Positions 52,433 to 62,102 of a DNA stretch of 64,000 nucleotides are shown in pieces (within the stretch, counting starts at the first letter, position 1; every line of letters starts with the position of its first letter). The notes beneath the pieces are model-generated. The model made no database searches, had not been told where the DNA came from, and saw nothing but the letters and a program-made list of their open reading frames with translations. The stretch spans positions 1 through 64,000 of the forward strand of contig JAJZQX010000001.1 of the NCBI GenBank assembly GCA_021806645.1, given 5' to 3'. Both the position numbers and the translations under genes were made by a program. Origin of the DNA: Myxococcales bacterium (GTDB lineage Bacteria; Myxococcota; Myxococcia; Myxococcales; Anaeromyxobacteraceae).

Positions 52433-53802
52433 GCCGTCTCCCAGCGCCACCGGCGACCCGCGCCCAGGACCGCCAGCCCGGTGCCGATGAGTCCAAGCGC
52501 TCCGGCCAGGCCCCATGGATCGAGGCGCCGCCCTCGCGGCGCCTGCGCCGGGACGTCCGGGAGGAGCGGCGGCCGGGCCAGCGGGGAGCCGTCGGCCACC
52601 TGGATGGCCTCCAGGACCGGGAAGGCCCGCTCGGCGGCCGAGAGCGCCAGCGCCGCCGGGCTCTGCGCCATCAGGTCGGCGGCGGTGAGGTTGCCCCGCA
52701 GGTGGTCGAAGAGGCTTCCCAGGGTGTAGGGGCGATCGCTTCGCCCGTCGCCGTCGAGATCCGTGGCGTCGTTGTCCGACCAGTAGTTCCCGTCGAAGCG
52801 CGTGTCGGTGCGGCGCGCGAACAGCGCCAGCGGCGAGAGGTTGCCGATGAAGGCGTTCCCCTCGAAGCGGTTCTCCGAGCTGGAGCCGTACAGCACGATG
52901 GCGATGTCCGACTGCGCCAGGACGTTCCGCCGGAAGAGGTTGCGCGACGACCCCTCCAGGAAGACGCCGCGCGCGTTGTCGGCGATGAGGTTGTCCTCGG
53001 CCACCGAGTCGTCGAGGTCCTTGAAGAGCAGCCCCACCGAGGCGAAGCCGCGATTGTGGATGAAGCGGTTGCGGCGGAACTGGATCCGCTTGGAGAACAT
53101 GAGCACCGCGCCCGCCGCCGACTGCTCGAAGAGGTTGTCCTCGAAGACGTTGTCGTCCGAGTTCATGTAGTGAAGTCCGTAGCGCAGCCGGCGCGCCACG
53201 TTGCCCCGGATCGTCCCCTGGGAGGCGCTCTGGATGTAGATGCCATCGCGCGCGTCGGCGATGTCGTTGCCGACGAAGGTGAAGCCGACCGTGTTCCAGA
53301 CGTGGATGGCGGACCCCTTCTCGCCGGCCTCGCGGCCCGGGATCCCGCGGATGACGTTGCCCTCGACGCGCACCCCCGGCGCCTCGCGCACGTATACACC
53401 GAAGAGGGTGTTGGCGATGCGGCAGTCGCGGACGGTGGCTCTGGGCGCGGCCACGTGAACGCCGGAGGAATCCGCGGCGAGGTCGCCACCCGCCAGGCCG
53501 TCGATGTCGAAGCCCTCCACCACCACGTCCGGTGCCCGGACGCGGACGACACTGCCCTTCCCCGAGCCGATGAGCGTGGGGCGGCCCCTGCCAATCAGGC
53601 GCACGGGCCGGTCGAGGTAGACGTCGCCGCGGTAAGTTCCCGGCTCCACCTCCACCACCGCGCCGGGCGCGGCGGCGTCCAGGCGGGCCTGCAGGGGTGA
53701 GAGGTCGGCCGGAGCCGGGCGACCCTCCAGGTTGCCGGGCAGCAGGGCCGGCATCTCTCCGGCCGCCAGGAGGGAAGCGGCGAGGACGAGGGCGGGGCTC
53801 AC
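52429..53802 (-). CDS. nosD: NosD, periplasmic right-handed beta-helix protein
   Basis: The 457-residue protein has a signal peptide (1-15 or so), then parallel beta-helix rungs typical of NosD (DVVVEGFDIDGLAG, VRDCRIANTLFGVYV, GLHYMNSDDNVFEDN, RFDGNYWSDNDATDLDGDG) and a C-terminal membrane helix. NosD receives copper from NosL and docks with NosZ. It is 12 bases after the NosB-like gene. Confidence 0.93.
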   Translation of the reverse strand: MSPALVLAASLLAAGEMPALLPGNLEGRPAPADLSPLQARLDAAAPGAVVEVEPGTYRGDVYLDRPVRLIGRGRPTLIGSGKGSVVRVRAPDVVVEGFDIDGLAGGDLAADSSGVHVAAPRATVRDCRIANTLFGVYVREAPGVRVEGNVIRGIPGREAGEKGSAIHVWNTVGFTFVGNDIADARDGIYIQSASQGTIRGNVARRLRYGLHYMNSDDNVFEDNLFEQSAAGAVLMFSKRIQFRRNRFIHNRGFASVGLLFKDLDDSVAEDNLIADNARGVFLEGSSRNLFRRNVLAQSDIAIVLYGSSSENRFEGNAFIGNLSPLALFARRTDTRFDGNYWSDNDATDLDGDGRSDRPYTLGSLFDHLRGNLTAADLMAQSPAALALSAAERAFPVLEAIQVADGSPLARPPLLPDVPAQAPRGRRLDPWGLAGALGLIGTGLAVLGAGRRWRWETA

Positions 53803-53814
53803 GGCAACCAGATA

Positions 53815-54465
53815 CTACCCGGGTCCCTGGCCTGCCACGGTTCCGGCGCGGCGGGCCGTCCGCCAGGCGAGGACCAGGGCCAGGAACAGGGCCAGCGCCG
53901 CCGCGCCGAGCGCCCAGGAGGCGAGCGACGGGTAGGAGTAGACCTCGAAGTTGGCGAGCTGCTTGCCCCCGAAGACCGGCGGCATGAAGGGCGGGACCTT
54001 CACCGCCGCGGTCGGCGCCAGGTTGTGGCCGTAGGACCAGAGCTTGTGGGCGAAGGACCAGAGTGAGAAGCCGCTGAAGTAGACGAACATCACGGTGACG
54101 TCGACGAGGTATCCGACCGTCCCGAGCATCACGGCCCTCAGGAAGAGCAGCCCGAAGGCCCCGATGGCGAAGGGCAACCAGAGGAACTCGGTGAAGTCCT
54201 CGGCTACCAGATCCTTCATCCCGATGTAGTGGTTGAGGAGGTTGATCTCCTTGGTGTCCTGCCCGTGGTTCCCGCCCTCCAGCTTGTAGCTGTAGATGTC
54301 CAGCCGTAGCCCCTCCTGGTACTGGGGCGCGAACATGGTCAGCCGCCAGAGCGGAGACACCAGGGCCGGCGCCAGCAGCAGCGTGGCCAGCAGGAGGAGC
54401 CCCCGTGGACCGAGCCCAAGAGGTGACTTTAGGATGCGGTCGCTCTTCTCTATGAACGATCTCAC
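53815..54465 (-). CDS. nosB: NosB-like membrane protein of clade II nos clusters
   Basis: The 216-residue protein has about four membrane helices (near 22-45, 95-118, 120-145 and 185-205) and a large soluble loop (MFAPQYQEGLRLDIYSYKLE, NLLNHYIGMKDL). Clade II nos operons carry such a gene directly after nosZ, called nosB; its role is not settled. The start is GTG with a perfect AGGAGG 6 bases upstream. Confidence 0.8.
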   Translation of the reverse strand: MRSFIEKSDRILKSPLGLGPRGLLLLATLLLAPALVSPLWRLTMFAPQYQEGLRLDIYSYKLEGGNHGQDTKEINLLNHYIGMKDLVAEDFTEFLWLPFAIGAFGLLFLRAVMLGTVGYLVDVTVMFVYFSGFSLWSFAHKLWSYGHNLAPTAAVKVPPFMPPVFGGKQLANFEVYSYPSLASWALGAAALALFLALVLAWRTARRAGTVAGQGPG

Positions 54466-54483
54466 GGGGGCCTCCTGGCCTCG

Positions 54484-56361
54484 TTACCTGGGCTTCACGA
54501 CGAGGTAGCCCTGCATCTCCTGGTGGAGCGCCGAGCAGAAGTTGGTGCAGTAGTAGGGGAAGACGCCAGGCCGATCGACCTTGAGGGTGAAGGTCTTGGT
54601 CTCGCCCGGATCCACCACGACGTTGACGTTCCAGTCGAGCAGGCCGAAGCCGTGGAGCTCGTCGGTGGTCTGCTCGATGTTGGTCAGGGCGAAGGTCACG
54701 GTGTCACCCTCCTTCACCTCCACCGCGGTGGGCGTGATGGTGGAACGCACCAGCACCGCCTTGACGGTCACCTTGTCGCCCTGGCGGGTCACGCCGGCGT
54801 CCTTGACGTCCCAGACGGCCAGGGGGTGCTTGTTCTCCTCCTTGGGGTAGACCTCGATGGCGTGGATCTTGTCCGCCTTGATCATCTGGGCGTAGTGCGG
54901 CTCGGGCTCGGTGAAGGCGTCGTAGATGAGCTTCATCTTCTCCTCGGAGATGTCCACCAGCTGCGACGACTCCGGCTGCGAAGGGCCCACCGGGAGGTGG
55001 CGGCCGTGCGACAGCTTGTTGAGGCCGACCAGGTACTTTCCGTCGGGGCTGACCGTGTCGCCCTCGGCGGCGGCGAGGTGGCCGATGGAGTAGCTCATGG
55101 GCACCTTGTCCACGACCTCCCAGGTCCCGAGCTTCCACTTGACGATGGCGCTGTCTACGAAGAGCGAGGTGTAGGCCCAGTTGTCCGGTCCGAACTGGGT
55201 GTGGAGCGGCCCGAGCCCCACCTGGACCTCGGCGTCCTTGATCGACTCGTACTTCAGGACCGGGATGCCGTCCTCGTCGCCGGTGAAGTCCTTGTTGCGG
55301 ATGGCGGTGAGGATCTTCTCCATGTTGAAGACGGTGGTGACGCCCTGGAGCTTGCCTGAGCCCACGATCCAGTGGCCGTCCGGCGAGACGTCCACGCCGT
55401 GCGGGGACTTGCCGCACGGCATCAGGTAGACGAAGCCCGGGAGCTTCCTGGGATCGAGGACCTTGACGCCGCCGACGAGGTCGCCCTTGCCGTCCTTGGC
55501 GTGCTTCTCGGCGTCACGCCAGTTGATGGCCACGATGTAGTCGCGGTCGCGCTGCGAGGCCGTGACCTCCAGCTTGCCGGTGGCGCGCTCTGAGTTGTAG
55601 GCGGTGAGGAAGAACCAGCCGTCGGAGGGGCCCTTGCCGGCGTCGCCGAGGTCCCAGTCGAAGGGGGGCAACAGCACCTCCCACCCCAGGGTCATGGCGC
55701 CGGTCTTGGGGTCCACCTTGACGCCGGCGGCGATGCCCTTGTAGGTGGCGGCGTACCTGTCGATGGGGGCGTAGGTGCCCTTGGGGATGGGGATGGAGAA
55801 GCGCGAGGACATCAGGAGGTACTCGCTGTTGGGCGTGATGAAGGTGGAGCCGTGGTTGCCCGAGATGTTGGCCACCGGCCCGATGATCTCCTTGGTCTTG
55901 AAGTCGCGCAGGTCGATGCGTGCGATCCGGCCGTTCATCTCGTTGATGAAGAGCCAGCGGCCGTCGTAGTCGCCCTTGGTCTCCGAGAGCGCCGGGTGGT
56001 GGGCGTCACCCCAGGTGAAGCGGCCGAGCATCTTCTTGGAGTCGTCGTCGAAGCCGTAGCCGGTGCCGGGATAGGGAGAGAAGACCGGGATGGTGGAGAG
56101 GTGGCGCATCGACGGCACGCCGTAGACGTAGACCTGCCCCGAGTGGCCTCCCGACGAGAACATGTAGTACTCGTCGAGGTCGCCAGGCGCGACGTAGGTC
56201 TTCATGGCCGCCACCTGGAGATCGGAGGCCGCGGTGGGCGCCTTCCTGGCGCTGGTGGGCGCCGACGGCGCGCAGCGGGCCAGGAGGAGGGCGCCCGCCA
56301 CCAGCCCCACCGCCGCCAGGCCGCGTTTCGACCACTTCGACAGGTTCGTCATCTGGTCCAT
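54484..56361 (-). CDS. nosZ: Nitrous oxide reductase, clade II (Sec-type)
   Basis: NosZ reduces N2O to N2. The 625-residue protein begins with a Sec-type signal ending LLLARCAPS (a lipobox-like Cys30), not the Tat signal of clade I. The beta-propeller carries the CuZ histidines: DAHH, GNHGS, SPHGVD, GPLHTQF and SIGHLAA. The C-terminal cupredoxin holds CuA as C605-x3-C609-x3-H613-x2-M616. The ATG 56361 lies 23 bases after the cytochrome c gene. All ligands seem present, so the enzyme should be active. Confidence 0.97.
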   Translation of the reverse strand: MDQMTNLSKWSKRGLAAVGLVAGALLLARCAPSAPTSARKAPTAASDLQVAAMKTYVAPGDLDEYYMFSSGGHSGQVYVYGVPSMRHLSTIPVFSPYPGTGYGFDDDSKKMLGRFTWGDAHHPALSETKGDYDGRWLFINEMNGRIARIDLRDFKTKEIIGPVANISGNHGSTFITPNSEYLLMSSRFSIPIPKGTYAPIDRYAATYKGIAAGVKVDPKTGAMTLGWEVLLPPFDWDLGDAGKGPSDGWFFLTAYNSERATGKLEVTASQRDRDYIVAINWRDAEKHAKDGKGDLVGGVKVLDPRKLPGFVYLMPCGKSPHGVDVSPDGHWIVGSGKLQGVTTVFNMEKILTAIRNKDFTGDEDGIPVLKYESIKDAEVQVGLGPLHTQFGPDNWAYTSLFVDSAIVKWKLGTWEVVDKVPMSYSIGHLAAAEGDTVSPDGKYLVGLNKLSHGRHLPVGPSQPESSQLVDISEEKMKLIYDAFTEPEPHYAQMIKADKIHAIEVYPKEENKHPLAVWDVKDAGVTRQGDKVTVKAVLVRSTITPTAVEVKEGDTVTFALTNIEQTTDELHGFGLLDWNVNVVVDPGETKTFTLKVDRPGVFPYYCTNFCSALHQEMQGYLVVKPR

Positions 56362-56384
56362 GGTTCCGTCCTTTCCGTGGAGGT

Positions 56385-57614
56385 TCACTGCTTCCGGCTC
56401 AAGGGGGCTGCCGTGCCGGCCGCCTTCTGCTTCTGGTGCTCGGCGAAGGCCTCGCGGAGCTTCTGGATGGCCACCGCCTTCTCCTCGGGGGAGAGGATGA
56501 TCTGGCGCGACAGCACCACGGCCATGGTCCCCGAGGGCGTCGCCAGGAAGTCGTCGATGGTCCGCCCGAACCGCTTCTGGACGTCCTCCACGGCGATGGA
56601 CAGGTCCGGTCCGATCTGCGCCGGGCTCTTCACGCCCAGCGAGGAGACGGAGTGGCAGACGAAGCAGCCGGTCTTGACGAACCAGGCGCCCGGGCCGGTG
56701 GCCATCTTCCGCTCGGTCTCGACCTCCTCGACGGTCTGCGGATCGGTGCGGGGGGCGCCGGCCAGGAAGGTGGCCGGCACCGGAGAGCGCCGCCAGGACA
56801 GGACCAGCATGGCCAGCGCCTGGGCCTCCTTGGTGGTGAAGTTGAACTGGGGCATGACCGTGTCCAGCACCAGCGCCCGCGGCTCCTTGAGGTGGGCCAC
56901 GTGCCAGGCGAACGAGGTCTTCTGGCCCGAGAGGTGGCTGAAGTCGTACTGCTCGGGCGCCTTCTCTCCGGCGAAGGTGAGATCGGGGCCGATGCTGCCG
57001 CCGCGGCCGTTGATGACGTGGCAGGCGCGGCATCCCTTGTCCTTCACCAGGGCCTTGGCCAGGTTGATGGCGTCGGCCCCCTTGGTCTCGCGGTCGTAGC
57101 GGTGGCAGACGTTGCAGTTCATCTGCTGGAGCGCGCCCTTCTCCACCAGGTCGTAGGCCTCACCCATGGCCCTGGAGAGCACCGGCTCCTCCCAGTAGGC
57201 CACCGGGCCGTGCGCCTCGGGCGCGTCGATGGCGTACCCCTGGCCGCCGTGACACGCGCTGCAGCCGTACCGCTCGGCCGGATGGGAACGGAGAATGGCC
57301 TCCGGGTGGGTCCGGAAGGGCTCCTCGTCATCCTCGAAGCCCTTCCACTTGGTGGCCTGGTGGCAGCTGATGCAGCGATCCGCTCGCTGCAACTCGGGCA
57401 CCCAGACCTGCTGCAGGCCGGAGGGGACGGTGGCCGCCTTGTCGGCGCCGAACTTGGCGGCCACCCGGTTCCGGAACTCGTACTGGTAGTAACGCCAGTC
57501 GTGGGCCCGGTCGCTCCGCACGAAGAGGACGGTGGAGACCACCAGCAGGACGCCGATGACCGCCAGGATGGCGCGGTCGCGCGCGCGGAACGGCGAGGGG
57601 GAGCGCTTCTCCAT
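56385..57614 (-). CDS. Membrane-anchored pentaheme cytochrome c
   Basis: The 409-residue protein has one N-terminal membrane helix (about 15-35) and five CxxCH haem sites: CISCH, CSACH, CNVCH, CRACH and CFVCH. Spacing and the distal Met-containing segments (TVMPQFNFT) resemble fused class I cytochromes. It lies between cytochrome b and NosZ and would carry electrons from the quinol oxidising bc unit to NosZ or its donor. Start ATG 57614. Confidence 0.9.
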   Translation of the reverse strand: MEKRSPSPFRARDRAILAVIGVLLVVSTVLFVRSDRAHDWRYYQYEFRNRVAAKFGADKAATVPSGLQQVWVPELQRADRCISCHQATKWKGFEDDEEPFRTHPEAILRSHPAERYGCSACHGGQGYAIDAPEAHGPVAYWEEPVLSRAMGEAYDLVEKGALQQMNCNVCHRYDRETKGADAINLAKALVKDKGCRACHVINGRGGSIGPDLTFAGEKAPEQYDFSHLSGQKTSFAWHVAHLKEPRALVLDTVMPQFNFTTKEAQALAMLVLSWRRSPVPATFLAGAPRTDPQTVEEVETERKMATGPGAWFVKTGCFVCHSVSSLGVKSPAQIGPDLSIAVEDVQKRFGRTIDDFLATPSGTMAVVLSRQIILSPEEKAVAIQKLREAFAEHQKQKAAGTAAPLSRKQ

Positions 57615-57616
57615 GG

Positions 57617-58957
57617 TCAGATCCTCGTCGGCAGCTCGACCCAGGCCTGCCAGGGCCAGTAGAGCTGCCAGTAGGGTCCGCGGCAGAAGGTGCCGACGAA
57701 GGTGAGCAGCAGCACGGCCAGCACCAGGAGCAGGAAGACCGCGTTCTGCCTCCTGCGGCTCTGCGGGAACCAGCGGCCGGCCGCGGCCGTCGGGCTCCTG
57801 TCGAGCCAGGGCCAGACGGCCAGCAGTCCGACCAGGAGGCCCGGGAGGATGACGCCGCCGATGAAGGCGCCGTTCACCGTGAAGGAGCCGAGCTTGATGG
57901 TGGTGTCGGTGACGATCTCCTGCAGCCAGAGGAAGTACCAGGGCGCCTTGGCCGGGTTGGGGGTGACCAGCGCGTTGGCCGCCTCCTCCAGCGGCGAGTG
58001 CACGAAGACCGCCAGGATGCTGATGGCCGCGATGGTGCCGAGCAGGACGATGGCGATGCGCCGGGTCAGGTCGGGGATGGAGCTGACGGTGGTGTCCGCG
58101 GCCTCGATCGAGGAGGCGCGGATGGTCGGGCCGGTGCCCCGGGCGATGCCCAGGAGCGTGTAGGTCTTGGTCCGGCCGGGCGGCACCTCGACCTTGGCCG
58201 GCAGCGACGCGGCCTGATCGGCGCTGGCGAGCCCGCCGTCCTTGCGGATGCGCCACATGTGGTAGGCGAAGAGGACCCCGAGCCCGCCCGGCAGCACGAT
58301 GACGTGCAGCACGTAGAAGCGGATTAGCGTGGCCTGCTCGATGTTGCGCCCGCCCAGCAGCAGCTCGCGGATCTGCGGACCGACCAGCGGCACGGCCGAG
58401 GCGATGTTGGTGCCCACGGTGACCGCCCAGTAGGCGAGCTGGTCCCAGGGGAGCAGGTAACCGGTGAAGCTCAGGAAGAGGGTCAGCAGCAGCATGCCGA
58501 TCCCCATCAGCCAGTTCCACTCCCGGTGCTGGCCGCGGCCGGGGCCGTTCTTGTAGGCTCCGGTGAGGAAGACGCGGACCAGGTGCAGGAAGACGGCCGC
58601 CACCATGAAGTGGGCTCCGAAGCGGTGCACCGAGCGGATCCAGTAGCCGAAGGTGATGACGTACTCGATGTCCTTCACCGAGCCGTAGGCCCGTTCGACC
58701 GAGGGCACGTAGAGGAAGAGGAGGGGGAGGCCGGAGAGGGTCAGGAGCAGGAGCAGGGCCGCCGAGACGGTCCCCAGCCAGAGCGAGTAGCGCCAGGCCA
58801 GCGAGTCCTTCAGCGCCTTGGCCGGGAACCAGTGGAAGACGAAGTTGGAGACGATGGCGTCCCCGGCTTGCCGGTCGGAGGCGGGGTCGAGGCTCCAGAG
58901 CGGTCGCGGGTGGACGCCCGGGGCTTGCGGCTTCTCGGATTCGGGAGATAGGGCCAC
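57617..58957 (-). CDS. Cytochrome b of a bc-type quinol oxidoreductase
   Basis: This 446-residue membrane protein has eight or so helices. Haem b ligands are visible as HRFGAHFMVAAVFLHLVRVF and VLHVIVLPGGLGVLFAYH (two His each, 13-14 apart), together with the Qo-site block PWYFLW. It is a b6/subunit-IV fusion-like form. GTG 58957 is preferred (GAGG 9 bases upstream, right after the Rieske gene); longer frames are shadow. Confidence 0.9.
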   Translation of the reverse strand: MALSPESEKPQAPGVHPRPLWSLDPASDRQAGDAIVSNFVFHWFPAKALKDSLAWRYSLWLGTVSAALLLLLTLSGLPLLFLYVPSVERAYGSVKDIEYVITFGYWIRSVHRFGAHFMVAAVFLHLVRVFLTGAYKNGPGRGQHREWNWLMGIGMLLLTLFLSFTGYLLPWDQLAYWAVTVGTNIASAVPLVGPQIRELLLGGRNIEQATLIRFYVLHVIVLPGGLGVLFAYHMWRIRKDGGLASADQAASLPAKVEVPPGRTKTYTLLGIARGTGPTIRASSIEAADTTVSSIPDLTRRIAIVLLGTIAAISILAVFVHSPLEEAANALVTPNPAKAPWYFLWLQEIVTDTTIKLGSFTVNGAFIGGVILPGLLVGLLAVWPWLDRSPTAAAGRWFPQSRRRQNAVFLLLVLAVLLLTFVGTFCRGPYWQLYWPWQAWVELPTRI

Positions 58958-58968
58958 GGTTCGGCTCC

Positions 58969-59487
58969 TCAGGCGAGGGTGAGGCGGAAGCTGCGCTCGA
59001 CCGGTCGCGCCAGGTCCACCACCAGTTGCCCGTCGTCGGTGGCGATGGAGAGGTGGTACCAGGCGAGCGGCCTGGGGGCCGGGCCGGCCACGTTCTCCCC
59101 GTCGCCGGTGTACTTGGAGCCGTGGCACGGGCAGAGGAAGCGGTGGGTGAGGCGCAGCGGGCTGCCTTCAACGGTCCGGACCTCCACCTGGGAGAGCGCC
59201 TCGGCGCGGACCGTGCACCCGAGGTGGGTGCACACGGCCGAGATGGCGTGGAGCACCTTGCCTTCCCGGAAGACGTAGAGGCGCTGGTCGGGCAGGAACT
59301 TCATCCCCTCCGGGAACTCCTGCGGGTAGCCCAGCTTCACCGTGGTCGGGGAGTCGTAGGAGACGTTGGGCACCAGCGAGCGCAGCGAGGCCAGCCCCTG
59401 GCCTCCGAGCGCGACCAGCCCGGCGCCGATGCCGAGCTTCACGAAGAACTCCCTGCGGTCCCCGGGCTCCTTGGGCTTCTGGCTCAT
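58969..59487 (-). CDS. Rieske 2Fe-2S protein
   Basis: The 172-residue protein has an N-terminal twin-Arg-like stretch ([10 protein letters not shown]) with a membrane helix, then the Rieske motifs C86-T-H88-L-G-C91 and C119-P-C121-H122-G-S. It would pass electrons from menaquinol at the cytochrome b Qo site to the pentaheme cytochrome. The ATG overlaps the stop of the upstream oxidoreductase gene (4 bases). Confidence 0.93.
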   Translation of the reverse strand: MSQKPKEPGDRREFFVKLGIGAGLVALGGQGLASLRSLVPNVSYDSPTTVKLGYPQEFPEGMKFLPDQRLYVFREGKVLHAISAVCTHLGCTVRAEALSQVEVRTVEGSPLRLTHRFLCPCHGSKYTGDGENVAGPAPRPLAWYHLSIATDDGQLVVDLARPVERSFRLTLA

Positions 59488-61430
59488 GCGAGCTCCTTGG
59501 TTGGCGCCGGCGCGTAGCGCTCGGTGATGGAGAAGCGTTCCATGGTCATGGCGTCGGTCGGGCAGCGGATGGCGCAGAGCCCGCAGCGGATGCAGCGGGT
59601 GTCGTCCTTGACCATGGCGGAGAGGGGCAGGCCGCCGGCGCCGGCGGCGGCTTCGAGGGCGCGGCGCTCCTGGTCCGGCAGCTCGAGCTCCTGGTACGGG
59701 ACCAGCGCCAGGCAGTGCTCCGGGCAGATGTCGACGCACCGGCCGCAGAGGACGCACTGCTCCGGGTCGTAGATGGTCTGGACGTGGCACACCAGGCAGC
59801 GCGCGGCCTGGGCCCTGGCCTCGGCCTCGGCGAAGCCGATCTCCACCTCGGCGATGCCGGTCCTTCGGCCGACGTCCAGGGTGGGCGGCACCTGCCGGTC
59901 CAGGATCTCGAAGCCGGCGATCATCCGGTAGTCGCGGGTCGGGATCTTCTCGACCTCGATGACCGCCTCGAGGCGAGCCGCCTCGCGCGAGAGGTGCGTG
60001 TGGATGGAGCGGGCCGCCAGCTTGCCGTTGGCGATGGCCTCGATGAGGTTGCGTGGCCCGAAGGCCACGTCGCCTCCGGCGAAGACCCCGGGCGCCGAGG
60101 TGGCGAGCGTGTCCCGCTCCACCTGGATGGTCCCGGCCGGTGAGAGCTTCACCTGGTCCTCGGGCTTGAGGAACGAGAGGTCCGGCCGCTGCCCGATGGC
60201 CAGGATGCAGGCGTCGGCCTCGAGGGTCACGACGTCCTGGTCGTCGTACTGGGGGGCGAAGCGCCCGGCCTCGTCGAAGACCGCCGTCACCTTCCTCAGC
60301 TCGATGGCCTGGAGGCGCTTCTCGCCCAGGAAGCGCCTGGGCCCGCGCCGGGGCTGGAACCGCACCCCCTCCTTCCGCGCCTCTTCGAACTCCTCGTGGC
60401 CCTGCGTGGTGCGCAAGACCGGCATCTCGTCGAACGCCTCCAGGGAGACGATGGTCACGTCGGTGGCCCCGCCGCGCAGCGCCTCGCGCGCCGAGTCGAG
60501 CGCCTCCTTGAGCCGGGCGTCGGCCTCCTCGGGAAGCGCCGAGGCCAGCGCGGCGGCCTCCTCCTCGCGGCCCAGGCGGAGCGCGGTGCGTGCCGCGTCG
60601 AAGGCCACGAAGCCGCCGCCGATCACGACCACCTTGCGGCCCAGGTCCAGGCGGAACCCGCGGTTGGCGTTGAGGAGGTAGTCGACCGCCTTCACCACGC
60701 CGTCGAGCTCGACGCCCGGCACCTGGATGTCCCGTCCCTTCTGGACCCCGACCGAGAGGAACACCGCCTCGAAGCCCTCGCGCCTGAGCTCGGCCAGGCC
60801 GTAGCTCGGACCCAGGCCGGTCCCGAGCTCGAGCGTGACCCCCAGCGCGACGATCTTCTCGATCTCCGCCTGGATGATGCCGCGTGGCAGCCGGTAGCCG
60901 GGGATCCCGAAGCGCATCATGCCGCCCGCTTCGGTCGAGGCCTCGAAGACGGTCACGGCGTAGCCGAGGAGTGCCAGGTCGTGAGCGGCCGAGAAGCCGG
61001 CGGGACCCCCGCCCACCACCGCAACCTTTCGGCGGCCGGTGCCGGGCTGCTGGGCGACCGGCCGCACCGGCAGGTGACCGGCGTAGCGGTTGCCCTCGGT
61101 GATCAGGGCCCCGCGCAGCTGATCTTGCGTGCCGGGGTGGACCGACTCGACGCCGAACCGCTCGCACACCGACCGCTTGAGGGCCCGGATGGTGACTGGC
61201 GCGTCGATGGCGCCGCGGCGGCAGGCGTCCTCGCAGGGCGCGGCGCAGACCCGGCCGCAGACCGACGCGAAGGGATTCGGCGAGCGCGCCACGAGATAGG
61301 CCTCCTCGTGGCGACCCTCTGCGATGAGCTGCACGTAGCGCCCCGCGTCGGTCGAGACGGGGCAACCCGCCTGGCACTTGACCTGCGCCTTCCAGTCCCG
61401 AAGGTCGGGGAGGGTGACCTTGACTGTCAT
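59484..61430 (-). CDS. FAD/NAD(P)-binding Fe-S oxidoreductase (glutamate synthase small-chain type)
   Basis: The 648-residue protein has an N-terminal Cys-rich Fe-S domain (C-x3-C ... [16 protein letters not shown]), an FAD Rossmann motif [21 protein letters not shown], an NAD(P) motif [14 protein letters not shown] and a C-terminal pair of 4Fe-4S clusters ([15 protein letters not shown] and [15 protein letters not shown]). It is like GltD or NADH-dependent ferredoxin reductases. In this operon it may put electrons from NAD(P)H or ferredoxin into the chain to N2O. No counterpart in the core nos machinery is known to me. Confidence 0.88.
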   Translation of the reverse strand: MTVKVTLPDLRDWKAQVKCQAGCPVSTDAGRYVQLIAEGRHEEAYLVARSPNPFASVCGRVCAAPCEDACRRGAIDAPVTIRALKRSVCERFGVESVHPGTQDQLRGALITEGNRYAGHLPVRPVAQQPGTGRRKVAVVGGGPAGFSAAHDLALLGYAVTVFEASTEAGGMMRFGIPGYRLPRGIIQAEIEKIVALGVTLELGTGLGPSYGLAELRREGFEAVFLSVGVQKGRDIQVPGVELDGVVKAVDYLLNANRGFRLDLGRKVVVIGGGFVAFDAARTALRLGREEEAAALASALPEEADARLKEALDSAREALRGGATDVTIVSLEAFDEMPVLRTTQGHEEFEEARKEGVRFQPRRGPRRFLGEKRLQAIELRKVTAVFDEAGRFAPQYDDQDVVTLEADACILAIGQRPDLSFLKPEDQVKLSPAGTIQVERDTLATSAPGVFAGGDVAFGPRNLIEAIANGKLAARSIHTHLSREAARLEAVIEVEKIPTRDYRMIAGFEILDRQVPPTLDVGRRTGIAEVEIGFAEAEARAQAARCLVCHVQTIYDPEQCVLCGRCVDICPEHCLALVPYQELELPDQERRALEAAAGAGGLPLSAMVKDDTRCIRCGLCAIRCPTDAMTMERFSITERYAPAPTKELA

Positions 61431-61440
61431 GGCCGGCCCA

Positions 61441-61938
61441 TCAGGCGCTCCCTCGCCCGGCAGCGGAACGCCCTCGGTGGGCCCCCGTGGCAGGATGACG
61501 CAGCCCGAGAGGGCCCTTCGCCAGGAGGCCGGGGTCGCCCCCCTGGATGTCCGCGACGGTCGTCTGCTCCAGGAAATCGGTGAAGGTCCGCTTCATGTCG
61601 CCCCAGGCCGCATGCGCCGAGCAGGCGCCCGAGTTGCGGCATGGCTTGTCGGGTCGCAGCAGGCAGCCGGGGCGGGCCCGCTGCCCTTCGAAGGGCAGCA
61701 CCACCTCGATCAGGCGGATCCGGTCCGGCCGGCGCGCCAGGCGGTACCCCCCCTTGGCGCCGCGGCTGGCGGTGAGGAGACCGCTCCGCGCCAGAGTGGC
61801 CAGGACCTTGGAGAGGTAGTGACTCGGGAGCCCGACGCGCCTGGCCAGCTCTCGCCCGAGCACGGGTTCGGAGGGCTCGCCCCCGGCGAGGCTGGCCATG
61901 GCCCGGAGCGCGTGGGTCGCCGTCGAGGAGAAGATCAA
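61441..61938 (-). CDS. Rrf2-family Fe-S transcription regulator
   Basis: The 165-residue protein has a winged helix-turn-helix (LGRELARRVGLPSHYLSKVL, LLTASRGAKGGYRLAR) and three Cys (C92, C100, C106) that can hold a [2Fe-2S] cluster as in IscR and NsrR; the spacing C-x7-C-x5-C is wider than the usual C-x5-C-x5-C. The TTG start (61938) fits the family start. It is the first gene of the nos operon, 10 bases before the oxidoreductase. A 24-bp perfect palindrome lies 36 bases upstream, so it probably regulates itself and nos. NO, O2 or iron state are possible signals. Confidence 0.85.
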   Translation of the reverse strand: MIFSSTATHALRAMASLAGGEPSEPVLGRELARRVGLPSHYLSKVLATLARSGLLTASRGAKGGYRLARRPDRIRLIEVVLPFEGQRARPGCLLRPDKPCRNSGACSAHAAWGDMKRTFTDFLEQTTVADIQGGDPGLLAKGPLGLRHPATGAHRGRSAAGRGSA

Positions 61939-61973
61939 GGTGGTCCCGTCCTTCCATGATGCTTGGTGTCGTG

Positions 61974-61997
61974 ATTGTGGATATGCATATCCACAAT
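61974..61997. promoter_or_regulatory. Perfect 24-bp palindrome, likely operator of the Rrf2/nos operon
   Basis: The half-site ATTGTGGATATG is followed immediately by its exact complement, with no spacer. It is an AT-rich island in GC-rich DNA, located 36-59 bases before the Rrf2 start codon. The central ATATGCATAT resembles the AT-rich cores of NsrR/Rrf2 sites. Confidence 0.75.
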
Positions 61998-62102
61998 GCG
62001 GCGTGCACACGGTTGCTCCGTGAAGGCCGCTTGTCAAGGCCTTCCTCCGGCCACGCTCCTCGAGGAGCTTGAAGAGGACGCCGGCCCGCGCCGGGCGCAG
62101 GT

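Noticed and set aside
56385-59171. A single long frame spanning cytochrome c and the region antisense or out of frame to cytochrome b
   Set aside because: Only the last 409 codons are a real protein; the upstream part is Pro/Arg/Ser shadow of the cytochrome b gene.
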